A DNA stretch of 64,000 nucleotides, from assembly GCF_000004195.4 (NCBI RefSeq), contig NC_030683.2, positions 47,753,358 through 47,817,357 on the forward strand, in the 5' to 3' direction. The position numbers and the translations under genes are program-made. Below the pieces are notes generated by a model. That model searched no databases. It was not told the DNA's origin and saw only the letters and a program-made list of their open reading frames with translations. This document shows, one piece after another, positions 23,640 to 34,324 of the stretch. Source of the stretch: Xenopus tropicalis (lineage: Eukaryota; Chordata; Amphibia; Anura; Pipidae). The stretch's first letter is position 1; each line of letters opens with the position of its first letter.

Positions 23640-24419
23640 AACCCCCCAACCAAAAATTTTAGCAGAGAAAAGCCTCACAGCACTGTTTAAATACCTGCCA
23701 CGCCTGTCCCTCAGAAGCAAACACTGAAGCTGCAGCGATCCCTTGGAATTTCTCTCACTGCAGAGCTGGATAACTCCCTCTCCCCCCTCCCTTCAGAATC
23801 TCCTTGTCTGCCTGGCGTGGTGCACATGCCCAGTTCCAAGCCGTTTTAATGAGCATGCTCACTTGAGATGAATCTCTTCTCTACACAGCAGACGATTGAT
23901 CTCTTTAACCACACCCACAGTCAATCCTCCAATGAGCCGATGCATAGACAGTTGCTATACTAACTCTGCCTTTGTAAACAAAAGCTCTCTGCTCCCTCTC
24001 TTGGAACACGTTCTTCTGACTGCAGGCAGGAAAGTTTAACCTTTTCACCGCTGAAGTGAGTCTTGCAAGCTTAAACAGTGTTTGCTGAAATACTTAAGCA
24101 ATGTACACTTCATTCCTGTTTAATTTTATTGTTGTTTAATGCCCTAACAGTTTCATTTTAAGGAAAAAGCTGTCTGTACAGCTTTGTTTAAAAAAGAAGC
24201 TTGAAAAAAAAAAAATCCTTGAAGAGGTCAGGCGCGCACTCTCAATGACGTCACCCGGCAAAATGGCCGCCGGGTGACACACAAAACGGAGCAGAAAAGA
24301 ATGTGGTGAAGCAGGCTGTAGGAGGAGATTGAGGGAGCGGCACTTATGCGGTTTAAGTGGGGGTAAGGCGCCCTATCCATTAGAAGTGAAATTAAAATTA
24401 GGGTTGACATCTCCTTTAA
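23640..24419. mobile_element. T2-like insertion inside CR1
   Basis: The right boundary GGGTTGACATCTCCTTTAA is a T2-type terminus, and CR1 sequence resumes directly after it. The left boundary is placed where CR1 similarity stops; no clean TTAAAGG end is visible there. More than one element may be present. A CRE/YY1-like hairpin lies at 24246-24278. Confidence 0.5.
24246..24278. promoter_or_regulatory. CRE plus YY1-like sites in a hairpin
   Basis: TGACGTCA (24246-24253) is a consensus CRE. CAAAATGGCCGCC (24259-24271) fits a YY1 site. GTCACCCGGC and GCCGGGTGAC form perfect 10-bp hairpin arms around it. It sits in the presumed MITE, so use as a promoter is unproven. Confidence 0.45.
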
Positions 24420-24885
24420 GCAAATTGCATAAAAAGGCATTAACTCAAGGGATGAAAACATAATTCTGCCTTTATAGGTTCCTGGTAACGCTTCACCTTG
24501 TACAACTAAACTAGTATGGAAGATTTAAACTATGAGGAAATACTGTTAATTTTGGGCTTGTCTTCTCTGGAGAAGAGGTGTTTGCTTTACAGGTACATTA
24601 GAGGAGTCTATTTTTAATAAGAGCCCCCTATTTAGACTATAGAAACTGAGTTTTTATTTAAAGTGGTGTAGGTGGTTTTCCATGGTGAGGGCACTGTGGA
24701 ATGTTGTGAAGGCAGATTTTAGTATTGCTATTAAGAATGACTTGATTTCTCGAACAGGCATAATATCCAAGGCTATTGTGATCTTAAGATCTGCAGATAG
24801 TTTACATGTATATACTGTAGGTGCACAGGGGTTCATTTGGAGTGGTATTTTGGCAACCCAGATCAACTGTGTAACTATGTAACAG

Positions 24886-26160
24886 ATGAGCAAGAACATG
24901 TACACTACTATAAAAGTAGCTGAAAATCCATTTCTCCAAATAATGTGCCATGATACTCTACAGGAAAATCCAAACCATTTTTGGGGGGACCAACTCCTAT
25001 TATTCTTCCACAAATTATATGCCTTGACTAGTCAGACTTTATCAAAGTTAAGCCCAGAATAACACACAACCCCTGATAACTGTGCCCCATTACACCATAG
25101 CATCTATTCAGAGACCCGTCTTACCTTTTTATGTACATAAACATTAAAACTGGGCTTCAATCTGGTCCCATGGCATGCACACATATTGCTCTGATCCACA
25201 GTAAGGGAGTCAGCCAAACAGTATGGGAATTAAGAGAGAGACAGATATTGGGAAAGCTGTGGCTGCCAAGATAATAAAAAATGAGTATGAGTTTTTTTGT
25301 TGTCTGCTTGATAAACAGGAATTAAGAAGGAAAAAGAGAATGAGATGCTATAAAAAAAGGGAAATGTATTAGGATGATGGAAACATGATCAGAAAAAGCC
25401 AGGTAAATAGAATTATATTTGATAGATTAATCAGGATTTGATTTTTCTAACCAGGCCACATATTATGACTCATGCATCTCATTTAGGATCAAGTTTAAGC
25501 TTTATTATTACATAAAAGGAAAAATGTGTATTATTTGCTTAAAAATGGACAAATAATTTGATTTCTCTAACCAGACCACAAATACAGTATTGTGTTTCAT
25601 AATACTGTGATGGATGCTAAAATGGTACATGTTCTTTAAAGAGGTTCTAACTATGTACAAACTCCTCAATTGACCCTTCACTTTCAACCATCCCTCTGAA
25701 CCCCATTGTTACATACCTTAATGAAACAACAGGAGACAGAAATGGGTAAAATGGCCACAGCATTTATTCACATTTTATCAAATAAATAGGACCTTGCCAG
25801 TCTTACCCCAAGGCAATATTCAAAGCCAAAATTCCATAGATCCAGAGATTACCAATATGCTCTGCCGTTCCTCACTGAAGACTTGAGATCAGCACTGTGT
25901 CATTATATCTACAACTGAGTATTAGACTGCCTCTTCCTACAGAGGGGATGCCCCCAAACTCTGCTACCAGCAGGAGCTGTGTGTCCCACCATGAGAGAAG
26001 TTTCAGCAGCCCTGCTGCCGGTCCTGAATCTGCAGTGTCTCGATGATAGGAAATCCAAACAGGCTGTCACCTAGCAAAAGTAGTAGTAGCGTCTGTATCA
26101 ATCCACCGTGCAGTCACAGAAAAGAAACCTCCTTTCTCCCTCTGCTAAAATTACCATATA
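24886..26160. other. no gene recognised
   Basis: AT-rich sequence. Around 25420-25600 are scraps similar to the interior of the TA-flanked MITE (TTAGGATCAAGTTTAAGC, TTTGCTTAAAAATGG). No exon or RNA gene was seen. Confidence 0.4.
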
Positions 26161-26164
26161 TTCA

Positions 26165-26230
26165 CTGTTTTGATCCAGATGAAGGCAAAAAACCAAGAGG
26201 GAAAAAATTCCTTCCTGACCCCTTGGCGTT
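26165..26230 (-). mobile_element. CR1 3' UTR fragment
   Basis: GATCCAGATGAAGGCAAAAA and GGGAAAAAATTCCTTCCTGA are the reverse complement of the CR1 3' UTR seen at 28548-28632 in the better copy. Confidence 0.65.
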
Positions 26231-26867
26231 TGAAAACATTCCCTGAATCAAAGATTTGACATTCATTTAACATAAATGATACCATGCTGACTTTCACATT
26301 TACACTGTATAACATTACCGAAACCACAATATAACAGTGCACACAGGAAAACATCCACATTCTGTTATTATTAGATAATATGAGAACATAAAGAAGAGAA
26401 ACTCCTGGCATTTCACAAAATATGCAAAAAAGAGGGGAGGGTGGGTGGAATGTTTCTACCTGCTCAGAAGATAGGAAGTGGACTGCTTCTCTTGTGACAT
26501 CACATCCCTATCCTTCTCCACCCCCAGCCCAGTTTCCCCTGCCTTGACTCATTGCTTCTCACCCAATCACAGCTGCATCTGATTATGCCAATCTTTAAAC
26601 ATAAACCAGTGTAATCTGGCTGCTGGTCATTCGGATCCCTTGTCATGCAGCCCCTGTGTTCCAGGGCTTTCCTTTGTTCTTGCATTATTTGTGCCATCTT
26701 GATTTACAGTAGGTAAACTTGTGTTGCCAGTGCCTTGAGTATGCTCGGATTAGCAGTCAAAGGCTTTTATGAAAATGAAAGCTGTGGGCAGATCAAATCA
26801 TTTTTCTTTCAGGATATAATCATATACAGTTGCACGTCTCTGCACTCTCTCCAGCTCATTTCTTCTG

Positions 26868-28464
26868 TGTATACAGTAGAGGAGCCAGTGGGCCAAGTCC
26901 CACCCAATAGCTGCACTGTTGCCTCAGCTCCAACTACACAGTGGTTGGCGCAGGATATGGTGCTTAAAGGGTTACACACGATAAATGTAAACAAGGCACC
27001 TGGGCCAGATGGAATACACCCTCGGGTACTGAGAGAGCTAGGGGCAGAATTGCAGTGGCCCTTGTTTCTGATATTCTCAGACTCTCTTTCATCAGGTATG
27101 GTACCTAGGGATTGGAAGAAGGCGAATGTCATTCCCATATTTAAAAAGGGAGTAAGATCTCAGCCTGGCAATTATAGGCCTGTAAGTTTGACATCCGTGG
27201 TGGGCAAGTTATTTGAAGGCTTGTTAAGGGATCACATTCAAAATTATGTAGTGGAGAATGGCATTATGAGCAGTAATCAGCATGGCTTTATGAAGGACAG
27301 GTCATGTCAGACCAATTTAATTGCTTTTTATGATGAGGTAAGTAAGAAGCTGGACAGTGGGGATGCAGTAGATATCATCTATTTGGATTTTGCCAAAGCA
27401 TTTGATACCGTTCCCCACAAACGACTGCTTTCTAAGCTAAGGTCTATTGGTCTTAGTGAAGCCGTTTGCACATGATAGAAAACTGGCTACAGGATCGGGT
27501 ACAGAGGGTGGTTGTTAATGGCACATTCTCTACTTGGAATAAGGTCCTCAGTGGGGTCCCTCAGGGTTCTGTACTGGGTCCACTTTTGTTTAATTTGTTC
27601 ATAAATGACTTAGGGGAGGGTATTATGAGTAATGTATCAGTGTTTGCAGATGACACAAAACTCTGCAGACCAGTCAATTCTATCCAGGATGTGACATCCC
27701 TGCAGCAGGATCTTGACCAACTGGCAATCTGGGCAGCTAAGTGGCAGATGAGATTTAATGTGGATAAATGTAAGGTCATGCACCTGGGATGTAAAAACAT
27801 GCAAGCCCCGTATACCCTTAATGGGACTGCACTAGGCAAATCCATAATGGAGAAGGACCTTGGAGTCCTTGTAGATAATAAACTTGGCTGTAGCAAGCAA
27901 TGCCAGGCAGCAGCTGCAAGGGCAAACAAGGTTTTGAGCTGTATTAAAAGGGGTATAGATTCACGGGAGGAGGGGGTTATTCTTCCCCTTTACAGAGCGC
28001 TGGTAAGGCCCCATCTAGAATATGCTGTTCAGTTTTGGTCTCCAGTGCTCAAACGGGACATTACTGAGTTAGAGAGGGTCCAGAGAAGGGCAACTAAGCT
28101 GGTAAAGGGTATGGAAAGTCTCAGTTATGAAGAAAGACTGGCCAAGTTGGGGCTGTTTACACTGGAGAAGAGGCGCTTAAGAGGTGACATGATAACTATG
28201 TATAAATATATAAAGGGATCATATAATAACCTTTCTAATGTTTTATTTACCAGTAGGTCCTTCCAACGGACACGAGGGCACCCACTCCGTTTAGAAGAAG
28301 GGAGGTTCCATTTAAACATTCGGAAAGGATTTTTTACAGTGAGAGCTGTGAAGTTCTGGAATTCCCTCCCCGAATCAGTCGTGCTGGCTGATACATTATA
28401 TAACTTTAAGAAGGGGCTGGATGGATTCTTAGCAAGTGAGGGAATACAGGGGTATGGGAGATAG
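26868..28464 (+). pseudogene. CR1 ORF2 reverse transcriptase, one frameshift
   Basis: Two overlapping open frames, up to 27475 and from 27466, together give most of the RT and C-terminal region. Visible landmarks in order: KAPGPDGIHPRVL, NYRPVSLTSV, motif A YLDFAKAFDTV, motif B GVPQGSVLGP (27562 onward), motif C FADDT (27643 onward), [35 protein letters not shown] and KFWNSLPESVV. The catalytic aspartates of motifs A and C are intact. The single defect downstream of the truncation is a frameshift near 27466-27475, between motif A and motif B, so no full RT can be made. The enzyme family copies LINE RNA into DNA at the target site. Codons are otherwise clean, suggesting a fairly recent insertion. 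Confidence 0.9.
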
Positions 28465-28514
28465 CTCTCAGTACAAGTGAGGGAATACAGGGTTATGGGA
28501 GATAGCTCTTAGTA
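28433..28514. repeat. 41-bp tandem duplication at LINE ORF end
   Basis: AAGTGAGGGAATACAGGG followed by TATGGGAGATAGCTCT occurs twice in a row with two base differences. The first copy contains the ORF2 stop codon. Confidence 0.9.
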
Positions 28515-28856
28515 CTAGTTGATCCAGGGACTGGTCCAATTGCCATCTTGGAGTCAGGAAGGAATTTTTTCCCCTCTGCGGCAAATTAGAGAGGCTTCAG
28601 ATGGGGGTTTTTTGCCTTCCTCTGGATCAACTAGTAGTTAGGCAGGTTATATATAGGCATTATGGTTGAACTTGATGGACGTATGTCTTTTTTCAACCCA
28701 ACTTACTATGTTACTATGTATTAATATCCTTCTTAAGGACTGGAGCCCAAAACTGCACCACATACTCAAGGTGAGGCCTTACCAGGGCACAAAGGGAGCT
28801 TGTACCTGATCTCAACTAATCTGCATGAATCTACTGTATGTCGGTGGCAAAACATT

Positions 28857-28982
28857 CCTATTGGGTTTAGTTAATGTTTAAATAATTTTCAGCAGCCTTA
28901 AGGTATGGAATTCCAAATAACGTAAAGATCATTTATGCTGAAAACCCTAGGTCCCAAGCATTCCGGATAATAGATATACTTG
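28857..28982. mobile_element. TA-flanked MITE, right half
   Basis: GCAGCCTTAAGGTATGGAAT and CTAGGTCCCAAGCATTCCGG followed by GATAATAGATATACTTG match the right half of the 56296-56583 element. The left half is absent. Confidence 0.6.
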
Positions 28983-29735
28983 TATAAATCAGGGGGCAAT
29001 GACAGCTTATTACAGGCAACCATACCTTTGCCCTCACACATAAAATACAAACACAAGGTATGGTCTGGATTAGACACATCACATTTTTTCACAAGATCAA
29101 TCTCTTTATGCCTTAATCAGCATGTAATTCCACAATATGTGTATAAAATGTTTCTCCTTACATGCATGAAGAGGATAATTGTAAATGGGTCCATGTGGGT
29201 TAATTAGACTTTTTTCAATACCTTCCTTTATCCCTGATGCTGTGGGGTATTTTATTACAGCATTGTTCATCTGTTCATTAGCAGTAACAGCTGGTAAGGG
29301 TTGGCTGTTTGCCTGTTTGGCTGAAGAACCTTGATATTGTTCTGCATTTAGAGGCTTTTTATTTCAGCAGTGGATACATTTGCACGCTAACCTAATAATG
29401 TGACCTTAAGCAACACATATTCCTATTTCCAGGTTCTATGTATTAATTTAGTTTTTTATATGTATGCTATAATTATTGTTTCAGTTGTATTGAATAATAA
29501 CCAATCTTAGCGCTATGCACAACAATTCTTGTAAATAACAAAGGTAGATTTTCTCTTCTACATGACAATGTCAAGATGCAATGATCAAATTTTAAAGAAA
29601 TTCAGAAAGTTCTGCAGAACTGCATAGTGGTATGTGGCCTCACTCGTGTACCTCGTCAGTCGCTATTGGGCTGAGTGTAATCGTTCCATCTCCTAATTTA
29701 AGTAATCTTGAGGTTAGATATTTGTAGAGAGAGAC
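28983..29735. other. no gene recognised
   Basis: AT-rich sequence with only short ORFs. No repeat ends or splice-site pairs stood out. Confidence 0.4.
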
Positions 29736-29939
29736 TAAGGGCTCGTACTCAAGAGCATTGGTTTCTGCATTCCCCTGTGGTGGTGTTCTCCTCCATTCCA
29801 TCGCAGGGGAGTGCAAAAACAAACGCATTCCATCCATCCGTATGTGCCTGTACTGACACAGGTGCATGTACGAGTTGAACGCAGGTGGAACGCAACATGC
29901 TGCATTCCACATGTATTGGGCCGTGAGTATGAGCCCTTA
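29736..29939. mobile_element. palindromic MITE, GGGCTCGTACTCA ends
   Basis: TAAGGGCTCGTACTCA at the left is mirrored by TGAGTATGAGCCCTTA at the right with one mismatch. The interior has GCATTCC and GTGCCTGTACTGACACAGGTGCA palindromes. Harbinger-like TAA/TTA ends are possible. No ORF. Confidence 0.7.
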
Positions 29940-30229
29940 CTGAATCTGAAAATTGGATACACTAGCTCCTAAAGGTTTGAATCAACTAAAATTGAGTTTT
30001 GTAATGGTGAGATGTTTTTAGTGTATATATTTCTTTATACATGGCATAGGCAGTGATCAGAAAGATGCAGAATGCCTGAATATGAGTAATATAGAAATAT
30101 CCTTGTCTGTGATCTAGTTGGTGAGTACCAGGCTCAGTTGCAACTTTGCTTCTTAACTCAAAAAATACATTGATATAAACTTACTCAGGGTGGTCTTCTG
30201 AGCATAGGAATACTCTCATGGATAAACAT

Positions 30230-30780
30230 GTTCTGCTTCTCCAGCAGAATCCTGCATTGAAATCAAATTTTCAAAAATGCAAACAGATTTTTTTTATATT
30301 TAATTTTGAAATTTCACATGGGGCTAGCCATATTCTTCATTTACCAGGGTGCCACAGCCATGTGACCTGTGCTCTGATAAACGTCAATCACACTTTACTG
30401 CTCAGCTGCAAGTTGGAATGATATTACTCCCCTTCCCTTTCCCCCCAGCAGCCAATCAGTAGAACAATGGGAAGGTAGCAAGATAGCAGCTCCCAGATCA
30501 TATGAGAATAGAGCTCAATAGTAAGAAATCAAAGTCTGGCTTGGGACTCCTCCACTTGCATGGGAGTAGGAGAAACTATAGGTTACCTGAAAGCGGTTCT
30601 AATGTGTAGCATTAATTTATTTCTGAGATTATTAGTCACTGTAACAGACAGCTAATACCAGGGTTTCAACTCAGTAACTCTCTTTGAAGGTTAGAGTGTC
30701 AGTGCCCTTACTGTCTAAGCACTTTGTGTAACTGTAGGGATGCTGACACTCTAATGAACCAAAAACATTAGTATTAGCAG
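30230..30780. repeat. decayed dispersed repeat
   Basis: CACATGGGGCTAGCCATATT, CAGCAGCCAATCAG and GGTTACCTGAAAGCGGTTC resemble blocks of an abundant Xenopus MITE as I recall it. A small hairpin TTAGAGTGTCAG...CTGACACTCTAA lies at 30702-30763. Element ends could not be fixed. Confidence 0.35.
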
Positions 30781-30896
30781 TCTATAACTGCAAATATCTC
30801 AGCAACCATTTAAAAATCGCTCCGAAATTTTATTATGATACACTCGTGTTTTGAATCAATAAAAAATCCAAAATAAATTACAAGCATAGACAGTAC

Positions 30897-31366
30897 CTTG
30901 TTTTCTCTGGAAAAGAGGTGCTTGCGAGGGGACATGATTACTCTGTACAAGTACATTAGAGGGGATTATAGGCAGATGGGGGATGTTCTTTTTTCCCATA
31001 AAAACAATCAACGCACCAGAGGTCACCCCTTTAGATTAGAGGAACGGAGCTTCCATTTGAAGCAGCGTAGGTGGTTTTTCACGGTGAGGGCAGTGAGGTT
31101 ATGGAATGCCCTTCCTAGAGATGTGGTAATGGTAGATTCTGTTAATGCCTTTAAGAGGGGCCTGGATGAGTTCTTGAACAATCAGAATATCCAAGGCTAT
31201 TGTGATACTAATATCTACAGTTAGTACTAGTGGTTGTATTTATAGTTTATGTATGCGAGTGTATAGATTGGTAGGTGTGGGTTAGGTGTGCTGGGTTTAC
31301 TTGGATGGGTTGAACTTGATGGACACTGGTCTTTTTTCAACCCTATGTAACTATGTAACTATGTAA
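30897..31366 (+). pseudogene. CR1 3' fragment, 108-codon open frame
   Basis: One open frame (30898-31224) encodes the C-terminal end of CR1 ORF2: FSLEKRCLRGDMI, NNQRTRGHPFRLEERSFH and VRAVRLWNALPRDVV, then a stop and the CR1 tail TTGAACTTGATGGACACTGG ... GTAACTATGTAAC. It is 5'-truncated far downstream of the catalytic motifs. CCTTG flanks both sides (about 30897 and 31367) and may be a short target duplication. Its low decay suggests a recent insertion. Confidence 0.88.
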
Positions 31367-31396
31367 CCTTGTATATACAAATCACATTTCCTATTC

Positions 31397-31534
31397 TGTG
31401 ACATTTGTCTTTTAAATGTATTATAGGAGCCTTTTTAACCCATAAAGGGAGTGGGACCTTGAGGGATTGTGACATTTGTTTTTTAAAGGTGTTATAGGAG
31501 CTTTTTTATCCCTAAAGGGAGTGTGACCTTGGTA
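31397..31534. repeat. about 70-bp tandem duplication
   Basis: TGTGACATTTGT, then TTATAGGAGC and TAAAGGGAGTG, recur about 71 bp apart with several differences. It lies between the arms of the surrounding inverted repeat. Confidence 0.8.
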
Positions 31535-31742
31535 TACTTGAAGCACTGTACATGAGAGATCAGAATTTTTTTTTAGCTCAGAATAGGAAATGTAATTTGT
31601 ATATACAAGGTACTGTCTATGCTTGATAATTTTGTGTATATATATTATTAGTATTGTTTTCACAATTTTATGTCTTGTAATTTATATTTTCAATTTTTTA
31701 TTGATTCAAAACACGAGTGTGTCATAATAAAAGTGATTTTTA

Positions 31743-32422
31743 AATTTGTTTTGAAGTGTGTGAATTTTCATGTTGAGCGCCAACTCCTAGTAATTAATAC
31801 TGTGAGAATGTCAGCAGGTTGAATTTCCCCATTGAAAGTCAATAGGTAAAATCTGATTGACTTTTTGTGACTCCGCCCACCTTTTCTAACCTTGAACCGC
31901 AGTTACCTGGTGCCTAACTCTGCAAAATTTGGGGACACTGACGTTATTTCTGTGAGAATGGCAGTTGAATTTTTCCCATTAAAAGTCAATAGGTAAAATC
32001 TGATTGGCTGTTCACAGCTCTGCCCGTATTTGGGCTTCCAACAATCATCACATTTTCATTCAGGCTGACCCCATGACTATGTGATTCAAGTTTGGGGAGT
32101 GTGGCCTCAAAGCTGTAAGATTGGCAGCAGTTTCAATTTCCCCTAAAAGTCAATGGGTGAAGTTTGATTGGCTGTTGTTGGCCCCTCCCACTTTAGTGTC
32201 ATCCAACAAATGTTGCAGTTTCATTCGGGGTGACCCCATTATTATGTTATTCAAGTTTGGGGGGTTTAGCTTCAAAGCTGGAAGTGTGGCAGCAGTTTAA
32301 AAATCTTCCCTGTCAAAGTCAATGGGAAAATTGGAGTGTTCAGAGCGGAGAACAGTAGGTTGGGTTTTTCAACCCAGCATAATGATATGGTTTCATAATA
32401 GCCCCTGTAACTAAGGATTGGA
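31743..32422 (+). repeat. CCAAT/GC-box repeat block 1
   Basis: Diverged tandem copies of a unit of about 110-165 bp. The unit includes GAGAATGGCAGCAG, AAAGTCAATAGGTAAAATCTG, ATTGGCTGTTGGTGGC and a TCCGCCCAC-like block, then a TTACCTGGTG...CTCTGCAAAGTTTGG block. GATTGG-type motifs start near 31855, 32002 and 32165. The last about 250 bp form a leader repeated before the second G-rich array. Confidence 0.8.
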
Positions 32423-34324
32423 GCGTACCAATTTGGCGGGGGGGGGGCTGGGCCATACCATTTTGTTGGAAGGGGGGTTAGAACCATACCATTTTGTTGG
32501 AGGGGGGCTCCGACCGTACCATTTTGTTGGGGGGGGGGGTTAGGCTGTACCATTTTGTTGGAGGGAGGTTGGACCGTACCATTTTATTAGGGGTGGGTGG
32601 GACCGTACCATTTTATTGGAGGGGGCGGACCGTACCATTTTATTGGAGGGGGGGTCGGACCGTACCATTTTATTGGAGGGGGGGTCGGACCGTACCATTT
32701 TATTAGAGGGGGGGGGTCAGACTGTACCATTTTGTTGGGGGGGTTTTAGGCCGTACCATTTTATTGGAGAGGGGGTCGGACCGTACCATTTTGTTGAGGG
32801 GGGGTCGGGCCGTACCATTTTATTGGTGGGGGGGTTGGACCGTACCATTTTATTAGGGGGATTGGACCGTACCATTTTGCTGGGGGGGGGGCGGGTTAGG
32901 CTGTACCATTTTGTTGGAAGAGGGGTCGGGCCATACCATTTTATTGGTGGGGGGGTCGGACCATACCATTTTGTTGGAGGGGGGGTTGACCATACCATTT
33001 TTTAAGAGGGGGGGTGGGCCATACCATTTTTGGTGGTGGGGGGGTTGGACCATACCATTTTGTTGGAGAGGGGGGTCGGGCCATACCATTTTTTGGTGGG
33101 AGGTTGGACCGTACCATTTTGTTGGACGGGGGGGTCGGACCATACCATTTTATCGGAGAGGGTGTCAGGCCGTACCATTTTATTGGGGGGGCGGACCATT
33201 TTGCTGGAGGGGGTTGGGCCGTACCATTTTTTAGAGGGGGTGGACCGTATCATTTTTTTGTGTGGGGGGGTCAGACCGCACCATTTTATTGGAGGGGGGG
33301 TGGTCGGGCCGTACCATTTTATTGGATGGGGGGTGGTTGGGCCGTACCATTTTATTAGATGGGGGGTCGGGCCGTACCATTTTGGTGATGGGGGGGTTGG
33401 ACCATACCATTTTGTTGGAGGGGGGAACGGACAGTACCATTTAAATGGAGGGGGGGTTGGGCCGTACCATTTTTTGTGTGTGTGTGTGTGTGGGGGGTTG
33501 GACCGTACCATTTTATAGGAGGGAGGGTCGGGCCATACCATTTTATTAGAGGGGGGGTCGGACAGTACCATTTTGTTGTGGGGGGCGGGTTAGGCTGTAC
33601 CATTTTGTTGGAAGGGGGGGTCGGACCATACCATTTTATTGGAGGGGGGGTCGGCCCGTACCATTTTATTGGTGGGGGGGTCGGACCATACCATTTTGGT
33701 GGAGGGGGGTCGGACCGTTCCATTTTATTGGAGGTGGGGTGGGCCGCACCATTTTTTTTTGGTGGGGGTCAAACCATACCATTTTGTTGGAGGGGGTGGT
33801 CGGGTCATACAATTTTATTGGTGGAAGGGTTGGACCATTCCATTTTGTTGGAGGGGGGGTCGGACCGTACCATTTTATTTGATGGGGGGGTTGGGCCGTA
33901 CCATTTTATTAGAGGAAGGGGTGGTCCGTACCAATTTTTTTTGGTGGGGGTACTATTTTATTGGAGGGGGGGTCGGCCATACCATTTCATTGGAGGGGGA
34001 TCAGGCCATATCATTTTAGTGGTGGGGGGTTGGAGCATACCATTTTGTTGGAGGGGGGGGTCAGACCGTTCCATTTTATTGGAGGTGGGGTGGGCCGTAC
34101 CATTTTTTTTGGTGGGGGTCAAACCATATCATTTTGTTGGAGGGGGTGGTCGGGTCATACAATTTTATTGGTGGAAGGGTTGGACCATTCCATTTTGTTG
34201 GAGGGGGGGTCGGACCGTACCATTTTATTTGATGGGGGGGTTGGGCCGTACCATTTTATTAGAGGAGGGGGTGGTCCGTACCAATTTTTTTTGGTGGGGG
34301 GGTCGAACCATACCATTTAGTTGG
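32423..34324. repeat. G-rich minisatellite array A (about 29-bp unit)
   Basis: Roughly 65 tandem copies of a unit like GGACCGTACCATTTTATTGG plus an A/G-run of 6-9 bases and TC. Units vary from 28 to 31 bp, with frequent A/G, T/C and spacer-length variants. Strand asymmetry is strong (G-rich on +). A higher-order repeat of about 352 bp is visible: 33733-33960 recurs at 34085-34300. Open frames of up to 289 codons cross it only because the unit lacks stop triplets; they are not genes. Confidence 0.97.

Larger units (their letters stand above)
23485..24885 (+). pseudogene. decayed CR1 copy, interrupted
   Basis: The 5' part (23485-23638) reads as the CR1 segment after motif C, with NCKVIHFGRNNIKASNT and IEQDLWIFV. 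The 3' part (24431-24885) picks up soon after with a degraded LYRALVRPHL equivalent, then LEKRRLRGD-like and VRAVKFWN-like remnants, and the tail GTAACTATGTAAC. Several stops and deletions. The 780 bp between the halves are foreign (see 23640-24419), so one LINE was split by a later insertion. Confidence 0.75.
26860..28722 (+). mobile_element. CR1-clade LINE, 5'-truncated
   Basis: The copy begins inside the RT ORF; the endonuclease domain and ORF1 are missing, the usual 5' truncation. It runs through the rest of ORF2, a 3' UTR with the GGAATTTTTTCCCCTCTGC block, and the CR1 tail TTGAACTTGATGGACGTATG ... ACTATGTTACTATG. A 41-bp tandem duplication spans the stop codon. It is the best-preserved LINE in the window. 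Subfamily assignment would need a library search. Confidence 0.9.
30806..31742. repeat. large inverted repeat with LINE in one arm
   Basis: The right arm (about 31572-31742) is the reverse complement of the left arm, which is itself split into 30806-30901 and 31369-31404. Shared blocks include ACACTCGTGTTTTGAATC, TTACAAGCATAGACAGTACC and TTGTATATACAAAT. A CR1 fragment fills the gap in the left arm. Probably a foldback DNA element. Confidence 0.8.

Noticed and set aside
27561..27929. 122-codon - strand frame inside CR1
   Set aside because: Antisense shadow of the RT ORF.
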